Under the pieces are notes generated by a model that was not told the DNA's origin, made no database searches, and worked only from the letters and a program-made list of their open reading frames with translations. From contig NZ_JAQOSO010000101.1 in the NCBI RefSeq assembly GCF_030068505.1, positions 62,001 through 126,000 on the forward strand: DNA of 64,000 nucleotides. Direction: 5' to 3'. Made by a program: the position numbers and the translations under genes. Shown piece after piece: positions 44,267 through 53,518 of the stretch. The stretch comes from Roseofilum capinflatum BLCC-M114 (lineage in GTDB: Bacteria; Cyanobacteriota; Cyanobacteriia; Cyanobacteriales; Desertifilaceae). Each line of letters starts with the position of its first letter. Within the stretch, counting starts at the first letter, position 1.

Positions 44267-45600
<1,334 letters not shown>

Positions 45601-45736
45601 TCTCTATTAATTGCTCTTTCGAGCAATTAATGAGATAAAAAGTTGGACTTTTTTCAAAAAGATCGGATTTCCTCCAGGGAATTATGGTATCTTGAAAATA
45701 GGAGTGCAAACTCAATCGATATTCAGGTAGAAAACG

Positions 45737-46483
45737 ATGGTACAAGAATTACTCCATCAATCACAAATTGAGGCTCGACTCTACCCCGAAAGTGATGGCA
45801 AACCGATGGCGGATAATACGGTTCAGTTTCGTTTAATGACAACGATTGTCGGCGGATTGTCGGTTTTGTTTAAAGAGCGACAAGATGTGTTTGTGGCTGG
45901 TGATTTGTTGTGGTATCCCAAAAAGGCGGGAACGTTAACGGTAGCTGAAGAAAAATTACCGTTCAGCCAAGCGCCAGATATTATGGTGGTTTTGGGAGTG
46001 GAGAAAAAAGATAGAGGCTCCTATAAACAATGGGAAGAAGGAAATATCGTGCCTCAAGTGGCGATGGAGATTATCTCACCGAGTAATAGCAGAGGACAGA
46101 TGAACGATAAGTTTGAGTTCTACGACTATTATGGGGTGGAAGAATATTATGTCTACGATCCGGAACTCAATCAACTGCAAGGATGGTTGAGAAGTGGGGG
46201 GAAATTAACCGAAATTCCTCAAATGGAGGGTTGGAGGAGTCCTTTATTACAAGTGAGTTTTAGTACCCGATCGCAACAGTTGCAGTTATTCACGCCGACT
46301 GGGGAAGCGTTTGGAACCTATGAGGATGTCGTGCAAGAGCGCGATCGCCAACGACAGGAAAAGGAACTCGAACGACAGGAAAAGGAACGCCAACAACAAA
46401 GAGCCGATCGCGCCGAGTCAGATCTACAACAGCTACGGGAGAAATTGCGACAGTTGAATATCGATCCGGATTCTTTGTTGTAG
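45737..46483 (+). CDS. Uma2 family protein with coiled-coil tail
   Basis: This 248-residue protein has a Uma2-type core (about 1-190): FRLMTTIVGGLSVLFKERQD, APDIMVVLGV, VPQVAMEIISPSNSRGQMND and EYYVYDPELNQLQGWL. A C-terminal Glu/Arg/Gln-rich coiled coil (about 200-240) then follows, as in a second Uma2 subfamily that differs from the tandem pair at 38.3 kb. It lies between serS and rseP and is framed by 40-bp direct repeats, so it may be an insertion there. Confidence 0.85.
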   Translation: MVQELLHQSQIEARLYPESDGKPMADNTVQFRLMTTIVGGLSVLFKERQDVFVAGDLLWYPKKAGTLTVAEEKLPFSQAPDIMVVLGVEKKDRGSYKQWEEGNIVPQVAMEIISPSNSRGQMNDKFEFYDYYGVEEYYVYDPELNQLQGWLRSGGKLTEIPQMEGWRSPLLQVSFSTRSQQLQLFTPTGEAFGTYEDVVQERDRQRQEKELERQEKERQQQRADRAESDLQQLREKLRQLNIDPDSLL

Positions 46484-46580
46484 TTAGGGGGGGGCGATCG
46501 CATAATGAATGCGATCCTGAAGAAAGTGCGATCGCACCAGTTAGACTACTCTAGAATAAGACGCGATCGTAATTGAGGAC

Positions 46581-46620
46581 GGGAGGTTTTGTAGGGATTT
46601 ACCGCTTACAATAAGAAGAT
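46581..46620. repeat. 40-bp direct repeat right of a Uma2 gene
   Basis: This is the second copy of the element at 45561-45600 in the same orientation, with several changes. It lies 33 bp before the rseP start, inside what would be its promoter or leader. Confidence 0.8.
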
Positions 46621-46653
46621 AGTGTTGTTTAGTGGTAATTTTTAGTAACTCCT

Positions 46654-47745
46654 ATGGGTTATTTGGCAGCGATCGCAGTTCTCGTCGTCTTAATTATTGT
46701 GCATGAATTGGGCCACTTTTTAGCCGCCCGTCTCCAGGGCATTCATGCCAACCGGTTTTCATTAGGCTTTGGCCCCATCCTATGGAAATATCAGGGGCCA
46801 GAAACCGAATATGCGATTCGAGCCATCCCCCTAGGGGGGTTTGTGGGATTCCCTGATGAAGACCCCGAAAGCACCATACCGCCTGATGACCCGGATCTAC
46901 TCAATAATCGTCCTATCTTAGACCGGGCGATCGTCATTAGTGCGGGAGTCATTGCCAATTTAATCTTTGCTTATCTGGTTTTGGCGCTTCAGTTTGGCTT
47001 TCAAGGGGTTCCCGATGGCATCAATTATCAACCAGGGGTTTTAGTTCCTCAAGTCCTCTCCACCGATACCCCAGCCGCCCAAGCCGGTATTCGGGCAGGT
47101 GATATCATTCTCAGCATCGATGGCCAGGAATTAAGCGCGTCTGAACGTGCTATTGGTGTGGTGCAAGAAACCATTCAACTGGCTCCCAATCAACCTTTAA
47201 GCTTGACTGTGGAACGGGACAATCGGGTGATTCCCTTGCAGGTGACTCCCCAACCCGGCCCCGATGGTCAAGGACGCATTGGAGTCCAATTATTTCCCAA
47301 TGGTACGCCCACCTATCGATCGCCTCAAGGCCCCTTTGAAGTATTGGGTTTAGCTGCCGAACAGTTTCAAGATATTGTGGTGCGGACGGTTCAAGGCTTT
47401 GGCCAACTGATCACTAATTTTAGCTCCATGGCTGGCCAAGTGGGCGGGCCGGTGAAAATTGTGGAGGAAGGGGCGAAATTAGCGCGATCGGATTCCGGCA
47501 GTTTAGCCTTTTTTGCCGCCATTATTAGTGTCAATTTAGCCGTCTTAAATATTTTGCCTCTACCGGCCCTTGATGGCGGTCAATTGGCCTTTCTCTTAGT
47601 CGAAGGTTTGCGCGGTAAACCTCTGCCGACTAAGGTGCAAGAAAATGTCATGCAAACCGGGATTATGTTGCTATTAGGTTTAGGCATTTTCTTAATCATT
47701 CGCGATACCACTCAATTGGAATTTATTCAACAACTTCTAGAGTAA
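46654..47745 (+). CDS. rseP: Site-2 intramembrane metalloprotease RseP
   Basis: This 363-residue protein has the zinc motif HELGH (His17, Glu18 and His21) in the first membrane helix, a FAYLVLALQFG helix, and a PDZ domain at about 115-205 (AAQAGIRAGDIILSIDGQEL). The third metal ligand lies in LNILPLPALDGGQLAFLL near the end. It cuts membrane-spanning regulators in stress responses, such as anti-sigma factors. Length is normal. It is one of the universal cyanobacterial site-2 proteases. Confidence 0.95.
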   Translation: MGYLAAIAVLVVLIIVHELGHFLAARLQGIHANRFSLGFGPILWKYQGPETEYAIRAIPLGGFVGFPDEDPESTIPPDDPDLLNNRPILDRAIVISAGVIANLIFAYLVLALQFGFQGVPDGINYQPGVLVPQVLSTDTPAAQAGIRAGDIILSIDGQELSASERAIGVVQETIQLAPNQPLSLTVERDNRVIPLQVTPQPGPDGQGRIGVQLFPNGTPTYRSPQGPFEVLGLAAEQFQDIVVRTVQGFGQLITNFSSMAGQVGGPVKIVEEGAKLARSDSGSLAFFAAIISVNLAVLNILPLPALDGGQLAFLLVEGLRGKPLPTKVQENVMQTGIMLLLGLGIFLIIRDTTQLEFIQQLLE

Positions 47746-47880
47746 CATCGGCTCAACCCAGTGCAATTATCCCTCTTCTGTCACTGTCGGCAAAAGGGGG
47801 GTAATATCAAGTCCGTTGGATCAGTTATATTATGTCATTAGTAACTAATTACTGACAAAGAGACAATGAAACTTAAGAAA

Positions 47881-48666
47881 CTAAAACCCGTCCTTTGAAT
47901 CCAGGGATAGAAAAGACAGAGGACGACTCATATTTTCTGCAAAACCGAGAATTCCCCGATCGCGATGTTCGTAGAGCAAATTTCCTTGACCATCAAACAA
48001 GAAAGTGCCACCCCGTTGGGTCATATACGCAGCATCGGGGACATATGTTTTCCAGTTTCCCAGCACTTCGGTCATGTTCCGCAGTCGCAGGGTGGCTAGT
48101 TCAAAGGGACGCTGAAACCCAGTTCCTCCTGCCCTGTTGAAAAATGAACCTTTCAAAGGGGGTAATGGTCTGGCTTGGATTTCTTCTTGATCGTCGATTA
48201 ACTGAGGGGCTTGGCGATCGCCCCGATAACCGCGAAACACTTCTGCCAAAGTCCCCGGACTGGCAATCCCGGCACACATTAACATTAAATTCACCCAAGC
48301 ATTTTGTCCTGGAGATAAACCGGGAAATTTTAACGATAATCCCCGATACAGTTCTAATTGTTGGTGCAGTTGGGCCGTGGGATCTACAAATAACCATTCT
48401 GGGGGAAATCCGGTGTAGTCGCAAAATTTTAATCCCGAATTGCGATCGCCAATTCCCACGGCCCGAATCGTAATGCCGTGGGATTGCAGTGTTTCTGCTT
48501 CTCGTTGTAACCACCAAGCATATTCAAGACTATCAAAATCCCCCAGTTGTGACCAAATGAGAATTAAGAGGCGATCGGCGGATTCACAATTGGTCAGAAT
48601 GGGCACAGTGGCGCGATCGCTTGCTCTTGGGCGTTGAGTTTCTTTGAAAATAGTGTAAGGATTCAT
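47881..48666 (-). CDS. Peroxiredoxin-like (AhpC/TSA-2) family protein
   Basis: This 261-residue protein has a thioredoxin-like fold of the AhpC/TSA-2 family: LLILIWSQLGDFDSLEYAWW, then IRAVGIGDRNSGLKF, FVDPTAQLHQQLELYRGL, and GTFLFDGQGNLLYEHRDRGI. No peroxidatic Cys is in the usual TxxC place; the cysteines that remain (such as in NCESADRL and CDYTGF) are differently placed. So it may be redox-inactive or use a different site. It overlaps the upstream GNAT gene by four bases, so the two are likely made together. Confidence 0.75.
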   Translation of the reverse strand: MNPYTIFKETQRPRASDRATVPILTNCESADRLLILIWSQLGDFDSLEYAWWLQREAETLQSHGITIRAVGIGDRNSGLKFCDYTGFPPEWLFVDPTAQLHQQLELYRGLSLKFPGLSPGQNAWVNLMLMCAGIASPGTLAEVFRGYRGDRQAPQLIDDQEEIQARPLPPLKGSFFNRAGGTGFQRPFELATLRLRNMTEVLGNWKTYVPDAAYMTQRGGTFLFDGQGNLLYEHRDRGILGFAENMSRPLSFLSLDSKDGF

Positions 48667-49283
48667 GGATTGTTGCGAACATCGATCGTAAGAATTTTAC
48701 CCTTAATGGTGCATACAAGGCCAGCAGTATCGGTAGATACGGAGATTTTGCACTCAAGTGTAATCGTATCAAAGTAATCTCCGTCACCATATGTGCTTAT
48801 TTGATCGGCGATCGACAATCGGGAAGGTTGAAAACCAGCTTTTTCGTATGCGCGGATTGCCCGTTGATTGCGGCGCGAAGGACGAACAATAAACGTTTCA
48901 ACCGCAAATTTGGCGTGAAAGTGGCGCATCAATGCAACCATTGCATCGGTTCCATATCCGTGACCGCAGCAGTCCTGCGATCGCATCCAAATGTCCAATT
49001 CTGTAAGCGATCGTTCCGTATCCAGTCCATCATAATTGATGTGTCCAACCGCTTCGCCATCAACCTCAATGATAAAAGAGCATCCAGAGTCAAGTCGTGA
49101 CCCATCGAAGAAATGCAGTGCATAATCATCACAAAACTCATCCCAGGTGGGAATCGGTACGTCTGGGAATATAGGCGGCCCCATCATAGATGCCGTGACA
49201 TCAGACGCAGCCAGCCACAGGTAGATGTCCCGGCGGTCATTTGGGGTAGCGGGACGAAGCGTTATTCTCGTGCCACAGATCAT
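48663..49283 (-). CDS. GNAT family N-acetyltransferase
   Basis: This 206-residue acetyltransferase has the RimJ/RimL-type layout: ICGTRITLRPATPNDRRDIY, then FIIEVDGEAVGHINY, the acetyl-CoA loop CCGHGYGTDAMVALMRH, and RPSRRNQRAIRAYEKAGF. I choose the ATG at 49283, preceded by GAGAG at a good distance; the open frame runs nine codons further to 49310. The substrate cannot be read from the sequence; relatives act on ribosomal proteins or on aminoglycosides. Its stop overlaps the start of the next gene (ATGA). Confidence 0.88.
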   Translation of the reverse strand: MICGTRITLRPATPNDRRDIYLWLAASDVTASMMGPPIFPDVPIPTWDEFCDDYALHFFDGSRLDSGCSFIIEVDGEAVGHINYDGLDTERSLTELDIWMRSQDCCGHGYGTDAMVALMRHFHAKFAVETFIVRPSRRNQRAIRAYEKAGFQPSRLSIADQISTYGDGDYFDTITLECKISVSTDTAGLVCTIKGKILTIDVRNNP

Positions 49284-49346
49284 GGTCGCTCTCTTTCCGC
49301 ATAACGGCAAAACTCAACGGCTGCAAATACAGCGCTTCGCGCTGTG

Positions 49347-49380
49347 ATGGGGGAATGGGGGAATGGGGGAATGGGGGGAA
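49347..49380. repeat. GGGGGAAT tandem repeat
   Basis: About four copies of the 8-bp unit GGGGGAAT lie in the gap between the GNAT gene and the DUF262 gene. Just before it, AGCGCTTCGCGCT (about 49331-49343) is palindromic. From here to 49546 I see no gene. Confidence 0.8.
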
Positions 49381-49546
49381 CAAACAGCAGACTGGGTAGC
49401 ACTTTAAGCCATTTTAGCGATCGTTCAAAACAGTCATTAATGTACCTCATAACAGCGAAAACTGCTGTATCCTAATCGCGCACACCCGATCCTGGACAAA
49501 ACAGTCCGCGTGCAGCACCTCATTGATATACGTTTTCCAAGTCGTC

Positions 49547-50221
49547 TTAATTAGTAATTAAATCCTCCCTGTGTAAGAAGTCGAAGAATTTGTCTAGGAT
49601 GGCTTTATTACGGTAAAGAATACAAGTTCCTAATATACGGGCAGGCAAATACGGAAAATAACCCGGAACATTTTGCAAAAATTCATCAATTTTTTTTTGG
49701 AAGAATTGATAGTTAAGCACATATTGACTCTTGCTGCTTGGCTTGACTATTCCAGTACGCAGTAGTTCAAGAAATTCTTCTTTGTCATTGTCTGTGGCGA
49801 CTTCCGAGTCAATTTTAAGCGTATTTTTATCTGCTGTACCGAACGTATCCGTTTTCCAGATGCATTTTTCGATGCGATCGCGAGTGAGAGTCGAGTTTCT
49901 ATCTTGCATATTAGCAAACTTGTCATAGAATGCTCGCAAGATAAGCATTAGTGTTGTCAGTCTTTGCTGGCCATCAATGACCTCTGATTTCCCTTTTTCA
50001 TTTTTATAGGTGACAATAGAACCCAGAAAATACTCTTCATTTTCATCAAAGGCTTCATAGTTATTATCTGGAAAAGAGAATAAATAAATATCATCCCAAA
50101 GTGTTTGGCACTGCTCTTCATCCCAAGCATAGGGACGTTGATAATCAGGGATAAGAAAATCTGCTTTTTTGTCCGAAAAAAGGTCAAATATTGTTTTCTG
50201 ATCTACATTCAGTTTTGACAT
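49547..50221 (-). CDS. Short DUF262 protein (GmrSD N-terminal type), probably truncated
   Basis: This 224-residue protein has the DUF262 pattern IPDYQRPYAWDEEQCQTLWD and EEYFLGSIVTY, with the signature EVIDGQQRLTTLMLILRAFYD. In GmrSD-type restriction proteins this domain binds or hydrolyses nucleotides and is followed by a DUF1524 nuclease, making 550-700 residues. Here the protein ends soon after FQKKIDEFLQNVPGYFPYLP, with an unfamiliar C-terminus (ILDKFFDFLHREDLITN). It is therefore probably a relic, lacking the nuclease domain. The N-terminal half appears intact, so antagonistic or regulatory function cannot be excluded. Confidence 0.75.
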   Translation of the reverse strand: MSKLNVDQKTIFDLFSDKKADFLIPDYQRPYAWDEEQCQTLWDDIYLFSFPDNNYEAFDENEEYFLGSIVTYKNEKGKSEVIDGQQRLTTLMLILRAFYDKFANMQDRNSTLTRDRIEKCIWKTDTFGTADKNTLKIDSEVATDNDKEEFLELLRTGIVKPSSKSQYVLNYQFFQKKIDEFLQNVPGYFPYLPARILGTCILYRNKAILDKFFDFLHREDLITN

Positions 50222-50423
50222 CTTAATCTCCCCTTGTCTTATCGTATAACTATAAATTATATAAATTTTCCTATTTAATCACCCCTATACAAATTTTATT
50301 AAAATTTGATTCTTATAATACTCCCTATAGGTAAAATTATACGAAAACTTTCTGAAATTTTTCAGTCCTCACCCCTTAGCAAACCATTACCAACCATACG
50401 GAGTTCAGCAAATCTTGCTTCCT

Positions 50424-51038
50424 TCATTCCCAAATCCGCTTCAGCGTCAGTGTAAACCCTGGCAAAACCTGCTCCCCAGACAATGTTATCGGATTCTCTA
50501 ATACCTCAACGGCTTGACCCGGACGATAAATTTCCACCCGCTTATTTTTTGGGTCAATTAACCAGCCCAACTGCGCCCCATTCTGCAAATATTCCTGCAT
50601 CTTTGCCCGTAGTTCCTTGAGAGTGTCGGTTTTAGAGCGCAACTCAACCACAAAATCTGGGCACAATGGCATAAAACCATCCTGTTGCTCTGGGGTAAGG
50701 GCATCCCAACGCTCTTGGCATACCCATGATGCATCAGGAGAGCGGTTTGCACCATTGGGGAGTTCAAATCCTGTGGAAGAGTCAAAAGCTCGACCTAGGG
50801 TATCGTTGGCTTCATACCAAACACTGAGTTGACCGGTTATGCTGAGGTTACGATGACCCGTATTGCCACCTGTGGGAGGATTCACAATTAATGCTCCTGT
50901 TGCCGTTCTCTCCAGTCGAAGTTCACGATTGGCCGCAGCCAGCATTGTGAACTGCTCCGGTGTCACATGCAGGGTCAATTCTTGGGGAACTTGGAGCCAT
51001 AGGGGTTTAGATTGAGGGTGAGCTTGGACGACCATCAT
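50424..51038 (-). CDS. Uma2 family putative nuclease
   Basis: This 204-residue Uma2 protein belongs to the same subfamily as the tandem pair at 38.3 kb: LRLERTATGALIVNPPTGGN, FDSSTGFELPNGANRSPDAS, CPDFVVELRSKTDTL, MQEYLQNGAQLGWLIDPKNK and VEIYRPGQAVEVL. It has an N-terminal extension of about 15 residues. It is transcribed alone on the minus strand. The family function is unknown. Confidence 0.88.
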   Translation of the reverse strand: MMVVQAHPQSKPLWLQVPQELTLHVTPEQFTMLAAANRELRLERTATGALIVNPPTGGNTGHRNLSITGQLSVWYEANDTLGRAFDSSTGFELPNGANRSPDASWVCQERWDALTPEQQDGFMPLCPDFVVELRSKTDTLKELRAKMQEYLQNGAQLGWLIDPKNKRVEIYRPGQAVEVLENPITLSGEQVLPGFTLTLKRIWE

Positions 51039-51156
51039 TCTGCTTTATACGGCTGTTTTTGTCCCATTCTAGCCAATTTATCCCTTGATTTAACGGGTCA
51101 CGTGCCTTAAGGCTCAGACTCTATCTCTCAATACTATTGGTAATGATCATTATGAC

Positions 51157-51840
51157 TTAACCTTCTTCTGAATCGATGGGGACTCCATCGAGGGTTCCAA
51201 AGCGTCCCAAGGGCCAAAAGCGAAGGACGGCACGACCGATGATATTTTTGCGCGGTACGGCTCCCCAACAGCGACTATCATAACTGCTGTTGCGATTATC
51301 GCCTAAAACTACATAGGAGTCTTGAGGCACGATTCGCGGTTGATCGAGAAATCGTTGATCGGGGGGACAAACGTCTATGCTGGTAAATTGATGATCGGAG
51401 GTCTCGGTAATCTGGGCGGCAGGGTTGATTTCTGAGGCCACATAATGTTCGTCTAAGGGGCGATCGTTGATATACATTTGCCCGTTGACAATCTCAATTT
51501 TATCCCCTGGTAAACCTACGACTCGCTTAATTAAGGCATCTTTGAAATTGGGATCTTTTTCCTTCATCTTGTCGGTGGGGGAAAAGACAATGATATCCCC
51601 CCGTTGGGGGTCGCCAAACCGATAGCCGAGTTTATCAATAATGAGGCGATCGTGGGTGGGTTCATATTGGAGGGTGGGCAGCATTGACCCGGAGGGAATA
51701 TAACGGGCTTCGGCGACGAAATGACGAATCCCAATGGCAAGAAGGGCTGCCAGTCCAATGGTTTTGATTCCCTCAATCCAAGGATTTTCGGGAGTCGGGT
51801 TGGTATTCTGGTCAGAGTTGGGTTTATTCACACGAGTCAT
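51157..51840 (-). CDS. lepB: Signal peptidase I
   Basis: This 227-residue membrane protease is signal peptidase I. A membrane anchor spans about residues 26-39. The catalytic Ser52 is in YIPSGSMLPTL and Lys105 in ALIKRVVGLPGDKIEI. The closing signature GDNRNSSYDSRCWGAVP is present. It cuts signal peptides from exported proteins in the plasma and thylakoid membranes. Length is typical for cyanobacteria, which usually have two copies. Confidence 0.96.
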   Translation of the reverse strand: MTRVNKPNSDQNTNPTPENPWIEGIKTIGLAALLAIGIRHFVAEARYIPSGSMLPTLQYEPTHDRLIIDKLGYRFGDPQRGDIIVFSPTDKMKEKDPNFKDALIKRVVGLPGDKIEIVNGQMYINDRPLDEHYVASEINPAAQITETSDHQFTSIDVCPPDQRFLDQPRIVPQDSYVVLGDNRNSSYDSRCWGAVPRKNIIGRAVLRFWPLGRFGTLDGVPIDSEEG

Positions 51841-52030
51841 AGGTTAAGACGAAGTTGAACCAAGGGAGAGGCAAAGACCTAGAGCTGGCGATCGCTTCTG
51901 GTCGATCGTCGAGACGTTGTTTTAGTGTACCGCTAGAATACAATAGGCTCTAAAGATGTTATCTATAAATTTCCTATTCTGTCTACTTGGACTGAATCCG
52001 TCATTATCCTTTATTGTATAACTGCTTATT

Positions 52031-53431
52031 GTGTCAGTTGACTACGATCTGATTGTTTGGGGAGGTTCTCCAGCCGGAACCTATGGGGCGGTGATGGCGG
52101 CCCAATTGCGGGCTAGGGTGGCTCTGATTTTGCCACCAGAGACTTCCCACAGTTACGGTTTCCAGGATTGTTTAACGTTGCCCTTACCGTTACGACAGGG
52201 GCAAGATGGTCTCAATCCCATCAGAGAGGATCGGACATCCTATGGGCGGTTGTGTCAATGGGTGCAAGCTGGGGTGGAGACGTTAGCGTTGATTGATTCT
52301 CCTGCGGCTCTGGAGCAGTTGGGGATTGATTTGATTCAGGAGCCTGGGGAATTTGAGGAAAAACAGGGACAAATTGCGATCGCCTTAAGTGACCGTCGTT
52401 TGCTCTCTTCTGCTTATTTGCTCTCTCCGGAAACCCAGCCCAGGGTGGAGATTGATGGGTTGGCGAGTACCGGTTATCTGACCCCGAAAACCCTGGCGAG
52501 TTTGGAGTCTGTCCCCTCTTCTTTAGCGATTATTGGCTCCGATCCCCGTGGCATTGAGTGGGCGCAATTGTTCCAAGAGTTGGGGTCTCAGGTGACCCTG
52601 ATTACGGAAGATGAGCGGATTTTGCCCCAGGAAGAGCCGGAAGCGTCCGATCTGATTCGCGGGCAATTGGAGGCGCTGGGGGTGGAGGTTTTACGGGAAA
52701 CTCAGGTGACTCAAGGGCGATCGATTGAGGGACAAACCTGGTTACAGGTGGAAAATCGGGCGATCGCCGTCGATCGGGTCTTATTAGTCACTCCTCCCGC
52801 TCTGCCGTTTCCCGCTCCAACCTTGGAACTTCTAGGAGTAGACTGGACAAACCAGCATTTAAGGGTCAATCATAAGCTGCAAACTACCAACGAGAAAATT
52901 TATGCTTGTGGCGATATTTTAGGCGGATATTCATTACCCCATCTTAGCTTATATGAGGCGAAAATTGCAACCAAAAATGCTTTATTGTTACCTTTCTTTA
53001 CCCTTGATTATCAGCAGTTACCCTATACCATCTATAGCACGCCAACTCTAGCCAGAGTGGGCTTAACGGAAGTTGGTGCAAGACGGAGATATGGCGATAA
53101 AGTTCAGGTCATTCAAGAGGATTTAAAAACCAATCCGGCGGCAGTTTTATCTGGGGAGATTACCGGGTTTATTAAGGTCATAGTACAACCAGATGGTACG
53201 ATTTTAGGCGCGACGGTGTTGGGAATCAGAGCAGAAGAAGTCATTCAATCCCTGAGTCTAGCCATGCGACATCGGATCAAGCTGCAAGCATTGCAGGAGA
53301 GTCCGGGAGTCTTCGGCAGTGTATCACAACTACTGACCAGAGTGGGCGATCGCTGGCAACTTCAGCAATTTCATCAATCCAGTTGGTCTCAAACCCTTCT
53401 CAAATGGTGGCTCTCCTGGAAAAGAGGTTAA
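52031..53431 (+). CDS. Degenerate flavin disulfide reductase-like protein
   Basis: This 466-residue protein has the fold of dihydrolipoamide dehydrogenase or mercuric reductase: DYDLIVWGGSPAGTYGAVMA (FAD site), SLAIIGSDPRGIEWAQLFQE (NAD-binding site), YACGDILGG and a C-terminal dimerisation domain (GLTEVGARRRYGDKVQV). The redox-active CxxxxC is absent; only a single Cys occurs near that place (GFQDCLTLP). The C-terminal His-Glu pair is also missing. It therefore cannot do ordinary disulfide chemistry but may still use NAD(P)H and FAD. The start is a GTG at 52031. Confidence 0.8.
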   Translation: MSVDYDLIVWGGSPAGTYGAVMAAQLRARVALILPPETSHSYGFQDCLTLPLPLRQGQDGLNPIREDRTSYGRLCQWVQAGVETLALIDSPAALEQLGIDLIQEPGEFEEKQGQIAIALSDRRLLSSAYLLSPETQPRVEIDGLASTGYLTPKTLASLESVPSSLAIIGSDPRGIEWAQLFQELGSQVTLITEDERILPQEEPEASDLIRGQLEALGVEVLRETQVTQGRSIEGQTWLQVENRAIAVDRVLLVTPPALPFPAPTLELLGVDWTNQHLRVNHKLQTTNEKIYACGDILGGYSLPHLSLYEAKIATKNALLLPFFTLDYQQLPYTIYSTPTLARVGLTEVGARRRYGDKVQVIQEDLKTNPAAVLSGEITGFIKVIVQPDGTILGATVLGIRAEEVIQSLSLAMRHRIKLQALQESPGVFGSVSQLLTRVGDRWQLQQFHQSSWSQTLLKWWLSWKRG

Positions 53432-53518
53432 AGGGTTGGTCATTAGGGTTAACAATTATGGTATTCTAAGACCGTCATTTCCCAGAATTTGATCGGGCTT
53501 AATCTGACTTTCTCAATC

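Noticed and set aside
49480-49546. Possible coding remnant (ACGCGGACTG region) below the DUF262 gene
   Set aside because: The stretch is more GC-rich than its surroundings, but no frame gives a recognisable protein.
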